A program made the translations under genes and the position numbers. From Streptomyces sp. GESEQ-4 (lineage in GTDB: Bacteria; Actinomycetota; Actinomycetes; Streptomycetales; Streptomycetaceae), in the NCBI RefSeq assembly GCF_017948455.1, contig NZ_JAFFSU010000025.1, positions 57,696 to 121,695 on the forward strand: 64,000 bases of DNA, in the 5' to 3' direction. Shown here piece by piece: positions 8,612-17,097 of this stretch; position 1 is the stretch's first letter; every line of letters starts with the position of its first letter. The notes under the pieces are model-generated. The model was not told the origin of the DNA and searched no databases. It saw nothing but the letters and a program-made list of their open reading frames with translations.

Positions 8612-8917
8612 TGCTTCTTCTTTCCTGGTTATCGGCTTGTCAGGGTTGAGGGAGGTCGCATCCGCAGCCGGGGAAACCCTGCTGGTCCGGTCGGTCGGAC
8701 CTGCTGGGCAGCCGCTCCCTGGTCTGGGCACATACGTGCAGCACGCGAGTGGCCCACCGACCGGTCTCGTCGTACGACGAGTGGTGGTGGGCTGCCCGCG
8801 ACACCATTCGAACGGTGCGCGACGCTCCTGGAGCCGGTCCGTGAGGACCGGGTCTCCGGCTGACCGTCCTGTTCTGACTGCACAGGACACAGCACTTCGA
8901 GCGATTCTACAGGGTGC
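8612..8917 (-). promoter_or_regulatory. rpsD: Structured 5' leader of rpsD
   Basis: No gene lies in this 306-base gap. It contains several potential stems: the 16-bp palindrome CTCGTCGTACGACGAG (8766-8781), CCGGTCC/GGACCGG around a GTGA loop (8834-8851), and a near-palindrome CACCATTCGAACGGTG just before the latter. If transcription starts at the -10-like site at 8904-8909, the mRNA has a leader of nearly 290 nt. That would suit S4 autoregulation, which is established in E. coli and Bacillus but only inferred here. Confidence 0.45.
8904..8909 (-). promoter_or_regulatory. Possible rpsD -10 element
   Basis: TAGAAT on the minus strand, just after the rarA stop codon. I see no good -35 hexamer at 17-18 nt, so this is tentative. 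Confidence 0.3.
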
Positions 8918-10273
8918 TCAGGACCGCTTGCGACCGAGGTGCTTGCGGGTCCACTCCACCGCGTCCGCGTACCGCGCCTCGGCGCCGTGCCGCGTCGGCG
9001 TGTAGTACTCCCGGTCCTTGAGGGCGTCCGGGGCGTACTGCTGCTCGGCGATGCCCTCGGCCAGGTCGTGCGGATACACATACCCCTGCGCGTGACCGAG
9101 CTTGGCCGCGCCCTTGTAGTGCCCGTCGCGCAGGTGCGGGGGGACCGAGCCCGCCAGGCCCTTGCGTACGTCCTCCATGGCGGCGCCGATGGCGGTCGTC
9201 GCGGAGTTGGACTTGGGGGCGAGGGCCAGGGCGATGGTGGCGTGGCTGAGGGTGAGGGCGGCCTCGGGGAAGCCGATCATGGCGACGGCCTGGGCGGCGG
9301 CCACGGCTATCGGCAGCGCGTTCGGATCGGCGAGGCCGATGTCCTCGCTGGCGGAGATCATCAGGCGGCGGGCGATGAAGCGCGGGTCCTCGCCTGCCTC
9401 GATCATGCGGGCCAGGTAGTGCAGGGCCGCGTCGACGTCGGAACCGCGGATGGACTTGATGAGGGCGCTGGCCACGTCGTAGTGCTGGTCACCGTCGCGG
9501 TCGTACTTCACCGCCGCGCGGTCGACCGTCTCCTCCAAGGTCTGGAGGCCGAGCTCCGTCTCGCCCTTGTCGAGCGCGGCGCCGGCGGCGGCCTCCAGGG
9601 CGGTCAGGGCGCGGCGGGCGTCGCCGCCGGCGATGCGCAGGAGGTGGGCCTCGGTGTCCTCGGGGAGGGTGAGCGCGTCCTTGAGGCCCCGCTCGTCGGA
9701 CAGGGCCCGCTTGATGAGGCTCCTGATGTCGTCGTCCGTGAGGGGTTCGAGGGTGAGCAGGAGGGAGCGGGACAGCAGCGGGGAGATGATCGAGAAGTAC
9801 GGGTTCTCCGTCGTCGCCGCGATCAGGGTGACCCAGCGGTTCTCGACGGCCGGGAGCAGGGAGTCCTGCTGGGCCTTGCTGAAGCGGTGGATCTCGTCGA
9901 GGAAGAGGACGGTCTCCTTGCCGAAGCCGCCGGTGGCACGGCGGGCGCCGTCGATGACCGCGCGGACCTCCTTGACGCCCGCGGTGATCGCCGACAGCTC
10001 CACGAAGCGTGCGTTGGTGGCCTTCGACACGACGTACGCCAGGGTCGTCTTGCCGGTGCCCGGCGGGCCCCAGAGGATCACCGAGGAGGGCCCGGCCGGG
10101 CCGGAGGCGCCCTCGCCGACCAGTCTGCGCAGGGGTGAGCCCGGCTTCAGCAGGTGCTGCTGGCCCACGACCTCGTCGAGGGTGCGCGGGCGCATCCGAA
10201 CGGCCAGGGGGCTGCTGGACGGGTCCTTCTCCTGGCGTTCTTCTGCTGCGGCGGTGAACAGGTCGGGCTCCAC
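8918..10273 (-). CDS. rarA: Replication-associated recombination protein A (RarA/MgsA), AAA+ ATPase
   Basis: Clamp-loader-like ATPase that acts at stalled replication forks. It has 451 residues. Walker A GPPGTGKT is at 69-76 and Walker B LFLDEIHR at 123-130. Sensor and lid regions follow, and the C-terminal MgsA domain carries SASEDIGLADP and ends HLGRKRS. Length and motif order match the family throughout. It is transcribed alone, between rpsD and a VKOR gene whose terminator lies just upstream. Confidence 0.95.
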   Translation of the reverse strand: MEPDLFTAAAEERQEKDPSSSPLAVRMRPRTLDEVVGQQHLLKPGSPLRRLVGEGASGPAGPSSVILWGPPGTGKTTLAYVVSKATNARFVELSAITAGVKEVRAVIDGARRATGGFGKETVLFLDEIHRFSKAQQDSLLPAVENRWVTLIAATTENPYFSIISPLLSRSLLLTLEPLTDDDIRSLIKRALSDERGLKDALTLPEDTEAHLLRIAGGDARRALTALEAAAGAALDKGETELGLQTLEETVDRAAVKYDRDGDQHYDVASALIKSIRGSDVDAALHYLARMIEAGEDPRFIARRLMISASEDIGLADPNALPIAVAAAQAVAMIGFPEAALTLSHATIALALAPKSNSATTAIGAAMEDVRKGLAGSVPPHLRDGHYKGAAKLGHAQGYVYPHDLAEGIAEQQYAPDALKDREYYTPTRHGAEARYADAVEWTRKHLGRKRS

Positions 10274-10301
10274 GCTGAAGACCCTAGTTCACCGCACTGA
10301 C

Positions 10302-10341
10302 AATGCCGGACGGCCCCGGAATTCCGGGGCCGTCCGGCATT
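10302..10341 (-). terminator. Perfect 20-bp inverted repeat, terminator after the VKOR gene
   Basis: A perfect 40-base palindrome with arms AATGCCGGACGGCCCCGGAA, ending 15 bases beyond the VKOR stop. The arms meet with no designated loop. Confidence 0.8.
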
Positions 10342-10356
10342 GCTCGGGCCAGTGGG

Positions 10357-11013
10357 TCAGCTGGTCCAGAAGTCCCACCAGCGGGTCAGGATCAGCATGC
10401 CGATGATGCCGATGTGCAGGACGGGCAGGACCCAGGTGAACTCGCCGAAGAAGCCCTTGAGCCAGTTCGGCGCGGGCAGGAAGCCCTTGCGGATGTTGAA
10501 CGAGGTCACGTACCAGAACATGATGATCGTCGCGACCCAGGCCAGGCAGCACCACAGGCACAGCGCGTTGATCCGGTACAGGGACTGGAACGTCAGCCAG
10601 GCGCAGAAGCCGACACCGAAGAGCGTGCCGGCGTTGAAGGTCAGCCAGTACCAGCGCGGGAAGCGGGCACCGGCGAGCAGGCTCATACCGACGCAGATGA
10701 CGATGCCGTACGTCACGAGGCCGAGCATCGGGTTGGGGAACCCGAAGGCCGAGGCCTGGTCGCTCTCCATGACGCTGCCGCAGGAGACGACGGGGTTCAG
10801 GCTGCAACCGGGAGTGAAGGTCTTGCCCTCGACCTTGGCCTCGAGCAGCTTGAACTTGTCCAGCGTGATGACCCACGCGGCGAGCAGTCCGGCCGCACCG
10901 GTGATCACCAGCAGCAGGGCGAGTGCACGACTGCCACCCTCCGCGCGCGGCGAGGGCGCGGCACGCTCCGGCTCGTGGTCGGTGGAGACGTCCTTGACTG
11001 TCGTCTTGCTCAT
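10357..11013 (-). CDS. Vitamin K epoxide reductase (VKOR) family membrane protein
   Basis: Quinone-linked membrane oxidoreductase that reoxidises periplasmic thiol oxidases in bacterial homologues. The 218 residues contain about five membrane helices. The loop cysteines are C70 and C78 (TPGCSLNPVVSCGS), and the catalytic CxxC is C152-C155 (LCLWCC) after a helix, with a third Cys at 156. There is a short charged cytosolic N-terminus. The start is the ATG at 11013, since an upstream open frame extends far into the divergent ABC gene. No DsbA-like partner is adjacent, but one occurs elsewhere in the window (33538-34059). Confidence 0.92.
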   Translation of the reverse strand: MSKTTVKDVSTDHEPERAAPSPRAEGGSRALALLLVITGAAGLLAAWVITLDKFKLLEAKVEGKTFTPGCSLNPVVSCGSVMESDQASAFGFPNPMLGLVTYGIVICVGMSLLAGARFPRWYWLTFNAGTLFGVGFCAWLTFQSLYRINALCLWCCLAWVATIIMFWYVTSFNIRKGFLPAPNWLKGFFGEFTWVLPVLHIGIIGMLILTRWWDFWTS

Positions 11014-11157
11014 TCCGCCGATTCCGTCGCTTGAGAACTGGACCTTCTTCCGGCAGGGCCATTGTGCCGCACGCGTGCGTGTATCCACCGTTCGATGGAC
11101 ATAAGGCGGTACGCATGGTCGTCCCGGACCGTTCGGTTCCGGACGACGCTCGTTCCC

Positions 11158-12024
11158 ATGACCACACACGCGAACGGACTCGCGGTGGACGTACGGGGGC
11201 TGCGCAAGCAGTACGGGGACGTGACCGCGGTAGACGGCATCGACCTGGGCATTCGCCAGGGCGAGGTGTTCGGCCTGCTGGGGCCCAACGGGGCCGGCAA
11301 GAGCACCACGGTGGAGATTCTTCAGGGCAATCGCACCCGGGACGCGGGCGAGGTCCAGGTGCTCGGGGCGGATCCGGCGACGGGCACGCGCGCGTGGCGC
11401 GCGCGTGTCGGAATCGTCTGGCAGGACGAATCGGCGCCCGCCGAGTTGACGGTCCGCGAGACCGTACGGCATTTCGCGCGCTACTACCCGAGGCCCCGGG
11501 ACCCCGAGGAGGTCATCGGCCTGGTGGGTCTGGAGGCCAAGGCGGGCAGCCGGATCAAGGCGCTGTCGGGCGGGCAGCGGAGGCGGCTTGACGTGGCGCT
11601 CGGCGTGATCGGCGGGCCCGAGCTGCTGCTTCTGGACGAGCCGACGACCGGGTTCGACCCGGCTGCCCGGCGGCAGTTCTGGGAGCTGATCCGCAAGCTC
11701 GCGGACGAGGGCACGACGATCCTGCTGACCACGCACTATCTGGAGGAGGCGGAGGCGCTCGCCCACCGGCTGGCGATCATCTCGCAGGGCCGGGTGGTCG
11801 CCGAGGGGGAGCCCGGTGTGCTGCGGGAGCGCCACGGCACCGAGGCCACCGTCGCGTGGACGGAGACCGACGGCACCCCGCGCACCATGCGGACGGTCAC
11901 GCCCACCAAGACCGTCGCCGAGCTCATGCACCGCTTCGACGGTGAGATCCCGGGGCTGCGAGTGAGCCGCCCCACGCTGGAGGATGTCTATCTCCGGCTG
12001 ACCGGACAGGAGGACGCGCGATGA
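11158..12024 (+). CDS. ABC-2 type transporter ATP-binding protein
   Basis: Powers a drug, lipid or antibiotic exporter of the DrrA/CcmA type. It has 288 residues. Walker A GPNGAGKST is at 42-50, Q-loop Q89, signature LSGGQ 136-140, Walker B LLLLDEP 156-162 and switch H193. The C-terminal segment (RVSRPTLEDVYLRLTG) is the usual tail of ABC-2 ATPases. The ATG at 11158 has no clear ribosome binding site. Starting further upstream would add unrelated sequence. It overlaps the next gene by ATGA and heads a four-gene transporter and two-component operon. The substrate cannot be told. Confidence 0.93.
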   Translation: MTTHANGLAVDVRGLRKQYGDVTAVDGIDLGIRQGEVFGLLGPNGAGKSTTVEILQGNRTRDAGEVQVLGADPATGTRAWRARVGIVWQDESAPAELTVRETVRHFARYYPRPRDPEEVIGLVGLEAKAGSRIKALSGGQRRRLDVALGVIGGPELLLLDEPTTGFDPAARRQFWELIRKLADEGTTILLTTHYLEEAEALAHRLAIISQGRVVAEGEPGVLRERHGTEATVAWTETDGTPRTMRTVTPTKTVAELMHRFDGEIPGLRVSRPTLEDVYLRLTGQEDAR

Positions 12025-12866
12025 CCACGACCGCCGTACGAGCCGGGGCCGGGACGCGTCCGCAGCGGCTGCCCGGCGCCTGGGGGCTCGGTCTGCAGCG
12101 GGGCGGGCTGGAGATCAAGCAGTTCTTCCGGCAGCGCGACCAGGTGGTGTTCACCTTCGCCTTCCCGGTGGTGTTCCTCTTCCTGTTCGCGTCGATCTTC
12201 AAGGACGACGTCGAAGGCGCGGGCGTCACCGCCTCGCAGCTGTACGTCCCGGCGATGATGGCCGCCGGCATCATGTCGACGAGTTTCCAGTCGCTCGGCA
12301 TCTCGATCGCCATCGAGCGGGACGAGAAGGTACTGCGCCGGCTGCGCGGCACGCCGATGCCGTCGGCCGCGTACTTCCTCGGCAAGATCTGGCTGGTTCT
12401 CGTCACCGGTCTCATGGAGACGGCGATTCTGCTGCTCGTCGGGACGACCCTGTACGACGTCGACCTGCCGTCGGACGTGCGTACGTGGTTCGACTTCGCG
12501 TGGATCTTCGTGCTGGGTCTCACGGCGTGCGCGCTGCTCGGCATCGCGATCAGCTCGGTCCCCAAGTCCGGCAAGAGCGCGACCTCCGTGGTCGTCCTTC
12601 CGTTCCTGGTGCTGCAGTTCATCTCCGGGGTGTACATCGCCATCGACACCATCCCGGACTGGATGCTGAACATCGGGGCGCTGTTCCCGCTGAAGTGGAT
12701 GTGCCAGGGACTGCGCGCGGTGTTCCTGCCGGAGTCGGCGCAGGTGCTGGAGCAGGCCGGGAGCTGGGAACTGGGCAGGGTCGCGCTGGTGCTCGGGGCG
12801 TGGTGCGTCGGAGGATTGGTGCTGTGCCTGCTGACCTTCCGGTGGAAGAACCGGCGCGACGGATGA
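12021..12866 (+). CDS. ABC-2 type transporter permease
   Basis: Membrane partner of the preceding ATPase. The 281 residues have about six hydrophobic segments. The ABC-2 block includes RDEKVLRRLRGTPMPSAAYFLGK, the usual region between the second and third helices. It overlaps the ATPase at the 5' end and the histidine kinase at the 3' end, each by ATGA, so the three are translationally coupled. This gives one exporter made of ATPase and permease dimers, probably controlled by the two-component pair that follows. Confidence 0.92.
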   Translation: MTTTAVRAGAGTRPQRLPGAWGLGLQRGGLEIKQFFRQRDQVVFTFAFPVVFLFLFASIFKDDVEGAGVTASQLYVPAMMAAGIMSTSFQSLGISIAIERDEKVLRRLRGTPMPSAAYFLGKIWLVLVTGLMETAILLLVGTTLYDVDLPSDVRTWFDFAWIFVLGLTACALLGIAISSVPKSGKSATSVVVLPFLVLQFISGVYIAIDTIPDWMLNIGALFPLKWMCQGLRAVFLPESAQVLEQAGSWELGRVALVLGAWCVGGLVLCLLTFRWKNRRDG

Positions 12867-14065
12867 ACGGTCCGGCGGGACCCGGGGGCGCGTACACCTG
12901 GGCCCGCTCGTTCCGGCTCTGGGACACGTACTTCGCGCTGATCTGGCTGGCCACCCTGGTCTACGTGCTCGGCGCGGGGTTCCCGGGGTGGCCGGTCCGT
13001 GCCGTCGCGGCCGCGCTGCTGATACCGCTGGCTCCCCTGTACGTATGGGTGGGGCGCCCCATCCTGTGCGGTGACCCGCCCGACGAGCGGCAGGCGGTGC
13101 GTTTCCTGGCGGTGGCACTGACGCTGTTCCTGCCGTCGGCCGTGCTCGTCGGGGAGACGCGGGTGCTGACCTTCGCGCTCGTGCCTCCGTGCTTCATGGC
13201 GTTGCGGATGCGGTGGGCGCTGACGGCCGTGGCGGTCATCAATCTCGTGCCCGTGGCGGGCTGGGCGCTGCTGTGGCGGCCCGGCGCCCAGGACGTCTTC
13301 TTCAACGCGGTGTTCGCCGTGGTCACCTTCGTCTTCTCGGTGGCGCTGGGCAGTTGGATCATCCGGATCATCGAGCAGAGCCAGGAGCGGGCCGAGCTGA
13401 TCGCGGAGCTGGACGCGAGCCGGCATGAGGTCTCCCGGCTCTCGTCGGCGCACGGCGCGCTTGCGGAGCGGGAACGGATGGCCCGGGAGATCCACGACAC
13501 CCTCGCCCAGGGCTTCACCAGCCTGCTGATGCTGATCCAGGCCGTCGAGGCCGAGCTCGACCACGACCCGGCACAGGCCCGCCGTCACCTGGCCCTGATG
13601 GACGAGACGGCCCGGCAGAACCTCGCCGAGGCCCGCGCCCTGGTCGCCGGGGGCACCCCCGCCGACCTCGACGGCGCCTCGCTCCCGGACGCGGTCGGCA
13701 GACTCGCGGCACGCCATGCCGCGAAGCTGGAGGTGACGGGTCCGGTGCGCGCGCTGCCCGCCGGTCCCGAGGTGGTCGCCCTGCGCTCCTGCCAGGAGGC
13801 CCTGGCCAACGCCCGCAAGCACGCCGGGAGTTCTGTGGCCGTGGGCATCAGGCTGGCGTACGCCGACGAGACGCTCACCTTGTCCGTACGGGACGACGGC
13901 TGCGGCTTCGATCCCGGTGCCGTCCATGACGGGTACGGTCTGGCGGGGCTGCGCGCCCGGGCCGCCGAGGTGGGCGGAACCGCACAGGTCGACAGCGCGC
14001 CGGGCGAGGGCACCACGGTGACCGTCCGGCTGCCCCTACCCGACGTGAGGAGTGAGGTGCCGTGA
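12863..14065 (+). CDS. Sensor histidine kinase (HisKA_3 type, NarL-family partner)
   Basis: Membrane sensor that phosphorylates the adjacent response regulator. It has 400 residues with about five or six membrane helices in the first 170, and no large extracellular domain. A coiled linker leads to the HisKA_3 dimerisation region with phospho-acceptor H211 in AREIHDTLAQGFTSLL. The ATPase domain includes EALANARKHA (N box) and DDGCGFDP and GYGLAGLRARA (G boxes). Lack of an extracytoplasmic domain suggests that it senses something in the membrane, or the transporter itself. That is inference from layout. Confidence 0.92.
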   Translation: MNGPAGPGGAYTWARSFRLWDTYFALIWLATLVYVLGAGFPGWPVRAVAAALLIPLAPLYVWVGRPILCGDPPDERQAVRFLAVALTLFLPSAVLVGETRVLTFALVPPCFMALRMRWALTAVAVINLVPVAGWALLWRPGAQDVFFNAVFAVVTFVFSVALGSWIIRIIEQSQERAELIAELDASRHEVSRLSSAHGALAERERMAREIHDTLAQGFTSLLMLIQAVEAELDHDPAQARRHLALMDETARQNLAEARALVAGGTPADLDGASLPDAVGRLAARHAAKLEVTGPVRALPAGPEVVALRSCQEALANARKHAGSSVAVGIRLAYADETLTLSVRDDGCGFDPGAVHDGYGLAGLRARAAEVGGTAQVDSAPGEGTTVTVRLPLPDVRSEVP

Positions 14066-14685
14066 TCCGGATCATCCTGGCCGACGACCATCCCGTCGTA
14101 CGGGAGGGGCTGCGGGCGATGCTCAGCGCGGAACCGGACCTCGAGGTGGTCGCCGACGCGTCCAGCGGACCGCAGGCGGAGGCGCTGGCGGCCGAGTTGC
14201 GGCCCGACATCGTGCTGATGGATCTGCGGATGCCGGACGGCGGGGGTGTCGACTCGATCGTGCGGATGGCGGAGGCGGGGCTGGGTTGCCGGGTCATCGT
14301 CCTCACGACGTACGAGACGGACCGGGACATCCTGAGGGCGGTGGAGGCGGGGGCGGCGGGGTACCTCCTCAAGGATCTCCCCCGAGGTGAACTCGCCGAG
14401 GCCGTACGGTCCGCGGCGCGTGGCGAGACGGTGCTGGCGCCGTCGGTGGCGGCGCGACTCGTGGACCAACTCCGGACGAAGCCGGAGCGGCCGCGGTTGT
14501 CGGTGCGGGAGACGGCCGTGCTGCGGCTTGTGGCCGAGGGCTGTACCAACGCCGAGATCGGGCGCCGGTTGTTCATCGGCGAGTCGACCGTGAAGACCCA
14601 TCTGCTGCGCGTCTTCGGCAAGTTGGGCGTGGACGACCGGACAGCGGCGGTGACGAGCGCGATGCGGCACGGCTTGCTGGACTGA
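14062..14685 (+). CDS. LuxR/NarL-family response regulator
   Basis: DNA-binding regulator phosphorylated by the kinase upstream. It has 207 residues. The receiver has acidic pocket residues D8 and D9, phospho-acceptor D54 (VLMDLRMPDG) and the switch lysine in YLLKDLPRG. The C-terminal LuxR helix-turn-helix includes AEGCTNAEIGRRLFIGESTVKTH. The GTG start at 14062 overlaps the kinase stop. It is the last gene of the exporter operon and probably activates it. The operon ends in a long inverted repeat. Confidence 0.94.
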   Translation: MIRIILADDHPVVREGLRAMLSAEPDLEVVADASSGPQAEALAAELRPDIVLMDLRMPDGGGVDSIVRMAEAGLGCRVIVLTTYETDRDILRAVEAGAAGYLLKDLPRGELAEAVRSAARGETVLAPSVAARLVDQLRTKPERPRLSVRETAVLRLVAEGCTNAEIGRRLFIGESTVKTHLLRVFGKLGVDDRTAAVTSAMRHGLLD

Positions 14686-14907
14686 GGTTTTTCGCCCCCG
14701 CCGCCCCTACCCGTCCCATCCTCCAGGGGCTCCGCCCCTTCGACCCCGTTTCGGGGGCCAGCCCCCGGACCCCCGCTCCTCAAACGCCGGAGGGGCTGAC
14801 TTTTAGCCCGTCCGGCGTTTGAGGACGAGGCCGTTCAGGCCGAAGCGGGGGTCTGGGGGCGGCAGCCCCCAGGGATGGGACGGGTAGGGGCGGCGGGGGC
14901 GAAAACC
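14686..14907. repeat. Long imperfect inverted repeat between convergent genes (bidirectional terminator)
   Basis: The outer arms (14686-14722 and 14871-14907) are near-perfect complements of 37 bases. Inner arms pair around CTCAAACGCCGGA and TCCGGCGTTTGAG, with the loop near 14800-14806. The gap between the response regulator (+) and hisS (-) holds nothing else. Such CAAACGCCGG elements at convergent ends are common in Streptomyces. Confidence 0.8.
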
Positions 14908-14931
14908 GCTGGGCCGCGCCGCCCACCGGGC

Positions 14932-16194
14932 TCAGCCCAGCCTCGCCTCCAGCTCGGCCACGATCTCGTTGACGCCGATCGGGGTCTGCTCGCCGGACTC
15001 CATGTCCTTGAGCTGGACGACGCCCTCGGCAAGGTCGCGTTCGCCGGCGACGACGGTGTAGCGGGCGCCGCTGCGGTTGGCGTTCTTCATGGCGCCCTTG
15101 AGCCCCTTGGCGCCGTAGGAGAAGTCGGCGGCGATGCCCGCCTTGCGCAGGTCGGTGACCTTGGCGAACAGGACACGGCGGGCCTCGTCACCCAGCGGAA
15201 CCGCGAACACGCTGGTGGCCGCCGGGAGTTCGAGCTCGACGCCCTCCGCCTCCAGAGCCAGGACCGTGCGGTCGACGCCCAGCGCCCAGCCCACCGACGG
15301 CAGCGCGGGACCGCCGATCATCTCGGAGAGGCCGTCGTAGCGGCCGCCGCCGCCCACCGCGGACTGCGAGCCCAGACCGTCGTGGACGAACTCGAAGGTG
15401 GTGCGCGTGTAGTAGTCCAGGCCGCGCACCAGCTTCGGGTCGTCCTCGAAGGCGACGCCCGCCGCGGTGATCAGTTCACGGACCTCCTCGTGGTACGCCT
15501 TGCAGGCGTCGCAGAGGTAGTCACGCAGCAGCGGCGCACCCGTCAGCTGCTTCTGGACCGACTCGCGCTTGTCGTCGAGGACGCGCAGCGGGTTGATCTC
15601 CGACCGGCGCAGTGTGTCCTCGTCGAGGTCCAGGCCGCGCAGGAAGTCCTGGAGGGCCGCGCGGTAGACCGGACGGCACTCCTTGTCGCCCAGGCTGTTG
15701 AGCAGGATGCGGAAGTTACTCAGGCCCAGCGAGCGGTACGCCTGGTCCGCCAGGATGATCAACTCGGCGTCCAGCGCCGGGTCCTCCGCGCCGATCGCCT
15801 CGGCGCCGACCTGGGAGAAGTGGCGGTAACGGCCCTTCTGCGGGCGCTCGTAGCGGTAGTACGAGCCCGAGTACCAGAGCTTGACCGGGAGGTTGCCCGC
15901 CTTGTGCAGGTTGGCCTCGAGGGCGGCGCGCAGGACGGAGGCCGTCCCCTCGGGGCGCAGGGCGAGCCGGTCGCCGCCCTTGGTCTCGAAGGCGTACATC
16001 TCCTTGGTCACGATGTCGGTGGACTCACCGACACCGCGCGCGAACAGCTCGACGTTCTCGAAGCCGGGCGTCTCGATGTAGCCGTAGCCGGAGTTGCGCA
16101 GCGGAGCCGCGATCGCCTCACGGACGGCCAGGTAGACGGCGCTGTCCGGCGGGATCAGGTCGTACGTGCCCTTGGGGGCCTTGAAGGTGCTCAC
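14932..16194 (-). CDS. hisS: Histidine--tRNA ligase
   Basis: Class II synthetase that charges tRNA-His. The length is 420 residues. Motif 2 includes LALRPEGTASVLRA (RPEGT at 80-84), and the histidine-specific LVRGLDYYTRTTFEF block is present. Motif 3 (GGGGRYDGLSEMIGG followed by LGVDR) completes the core, and an anticodon-binding domain forms the C-terminus. It starts 12 nt after the stop of the MBL hydrolase gene, so they are likely cotranscribed. Confidence 0.97.
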   Translation of the reverse strand: MSTFKAPKGTYDLIPPDSAVYLAVREAIAAPLRNSGYGYIETPGFENVELFARGVGESTDIVTKEMYAFETKGGDRLALRPEGTASVLRAALEANLHKAGNLPVKLWYSGSYYRYERPQKGRYRHFSQVGAEAIGAEDPALDAELIILADQAYRSLGLSNFRILLNSLGDKECRPVYRAALQDFLRGLDLDEDTLRRSEINPLRVLDDKRESVQKQLTGAPLLRDYLCDACKAYHEEVRELITAAGVAFEDDPKLVRGLDYYTRTTFEFVHDGLGSQSAVGGGGRYDGLSEMIGGPALPSVGWALGVDRTVLALEAEGVELELPAATSVFAVPLGDEARRVLFAKVTDLRKAGIAADFSYGAKGLKGAMKNANRSGARYTVVAGERDLAEGVVQLKDMESGEQTPIGVNEIVAELEARLG

Positions 16195-16206
16195 GGAACT
16201 CTCTCG

Positions 16207-16920
16207 TCACATTCCTCGTCGGGGAGCGGCGTTCGGATCCGTTCCCTGGCCGGCGGCCACCTGCCGCAGATAAGGGTTGGTGGCGCGCTCCTGGCCGATG
16301 GTCGTCTGGGGGCCGTGGCCGGACAGCACCACGGTCGAGTCGTCGAGCGGCAGGCACACACGGGCCAGCGAGTCGAGCATCTCGGCCATGTCACCGCCGG
16401 GCAGGTCGGTGCGTCCGATGGAGCCGGCGAACAGCAGATCCCCGGAGAAGAACACCGACGGGATGTCGGCGGTCTCGGGCATCCGGAAGGTCACCGACCC
16501 CTTGGTATGGCCCGGCGCGTGGGCGACGGAGAGCTCCAGACCCGCCAGCTCCAGTCGCGCGCCATCGGTCAACTCCTTGACGTCGTCCGGCTCCCCGATG
16601 GTCAGCTCGCCCAACAGCGGCATCCCGATGGAACGTCCGAGCGCCTTCTCGGGGTCGTTCATCATGTACCGGTCCTCGGGGTGGATCCAGGCCGGCACGT
16701 CGTGCGCGCCGCACACCGGGACGACCGAGGCCACGTGGTCGAGGTGGCCGTGGGTGAGGACGACCGCCACGGGCTTGAGCCGATGCTTCTTCAGTGCTTC
16801 CTCGACTCCTGGGGCCGCTTCATGGCCCGGGTCGATGATCACGCACTCCTCACCGGCGGCGGGGGCGACGAGATAACAGTTCGTCCCCCAGGCCCCGGCG
16901 GGGAACCCGGCAATGAGCAC
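16207..16920 (-). CDS. MBL-fold metallo-hydrolase (glyoxalase II-like)
   Basis: Binuclear metal hydrolase, probably a hydroxyacylglutathione-hydrolase-like thioesterase. From the GTG at 16920 it has 237 residues. The metal motif THGHLDH is at 56-62, with later ligands in APGHTKGS, FSGDLLF and LSGHGP. The start is supported by AAGGAC four nt before the GTG, and the protein then opens VLIAGFPAGAWGTNCYLV like its relatives. An ATG 13 codons upstream has no such site. Streptomyces use mycothiol, so the substrate is probably not a glutathione thioester. Confidence 0.9.
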   Translation of the reverse strand: MLIAGFPAGAWGTNCYLVAPAAGEECVIIDPGHEAAPGVEEALKKHRLKPVAVVLTHGHLDHVASVVPVCGAHDVPAWIHPEDRYMMNDPEKALGRSIGMPLLGELTIGEPDDVKELTDGARLELAGLELSVAHAPGHTKGSVTFRMPETADIPSVFFSGDLLFAGSIGRTDLPGGDMAEMLDSLARVCLPLDDSTVVLSGHGPQTTIGQERATNPYLRQVAAGQGTDPNAAPRRGM

Positions 16921-17097
16921 GATCGTCCTTCGTTGTGTCGATTCGGGTGGCTTGCGCATGGGCAGCGCCTGAGGTCAGAGCCTACCGGCGCTGCCGATTC
17001 CTCAGCGAACCCATATACGGTACGGGGCACACGCGGGTGGTCGATTCGAACGACGCACGCGTACCGGTCGACGTACGAGACGTATGAGGAGAACCCG

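Noticed and set aside
11158..14685. Bacitracin-type or antibiotic resistance cassette
   Set aside because: The ABC-2 exporter plus NarL-type two-component pair fits many substrates. No residue or neighbour identifies one.
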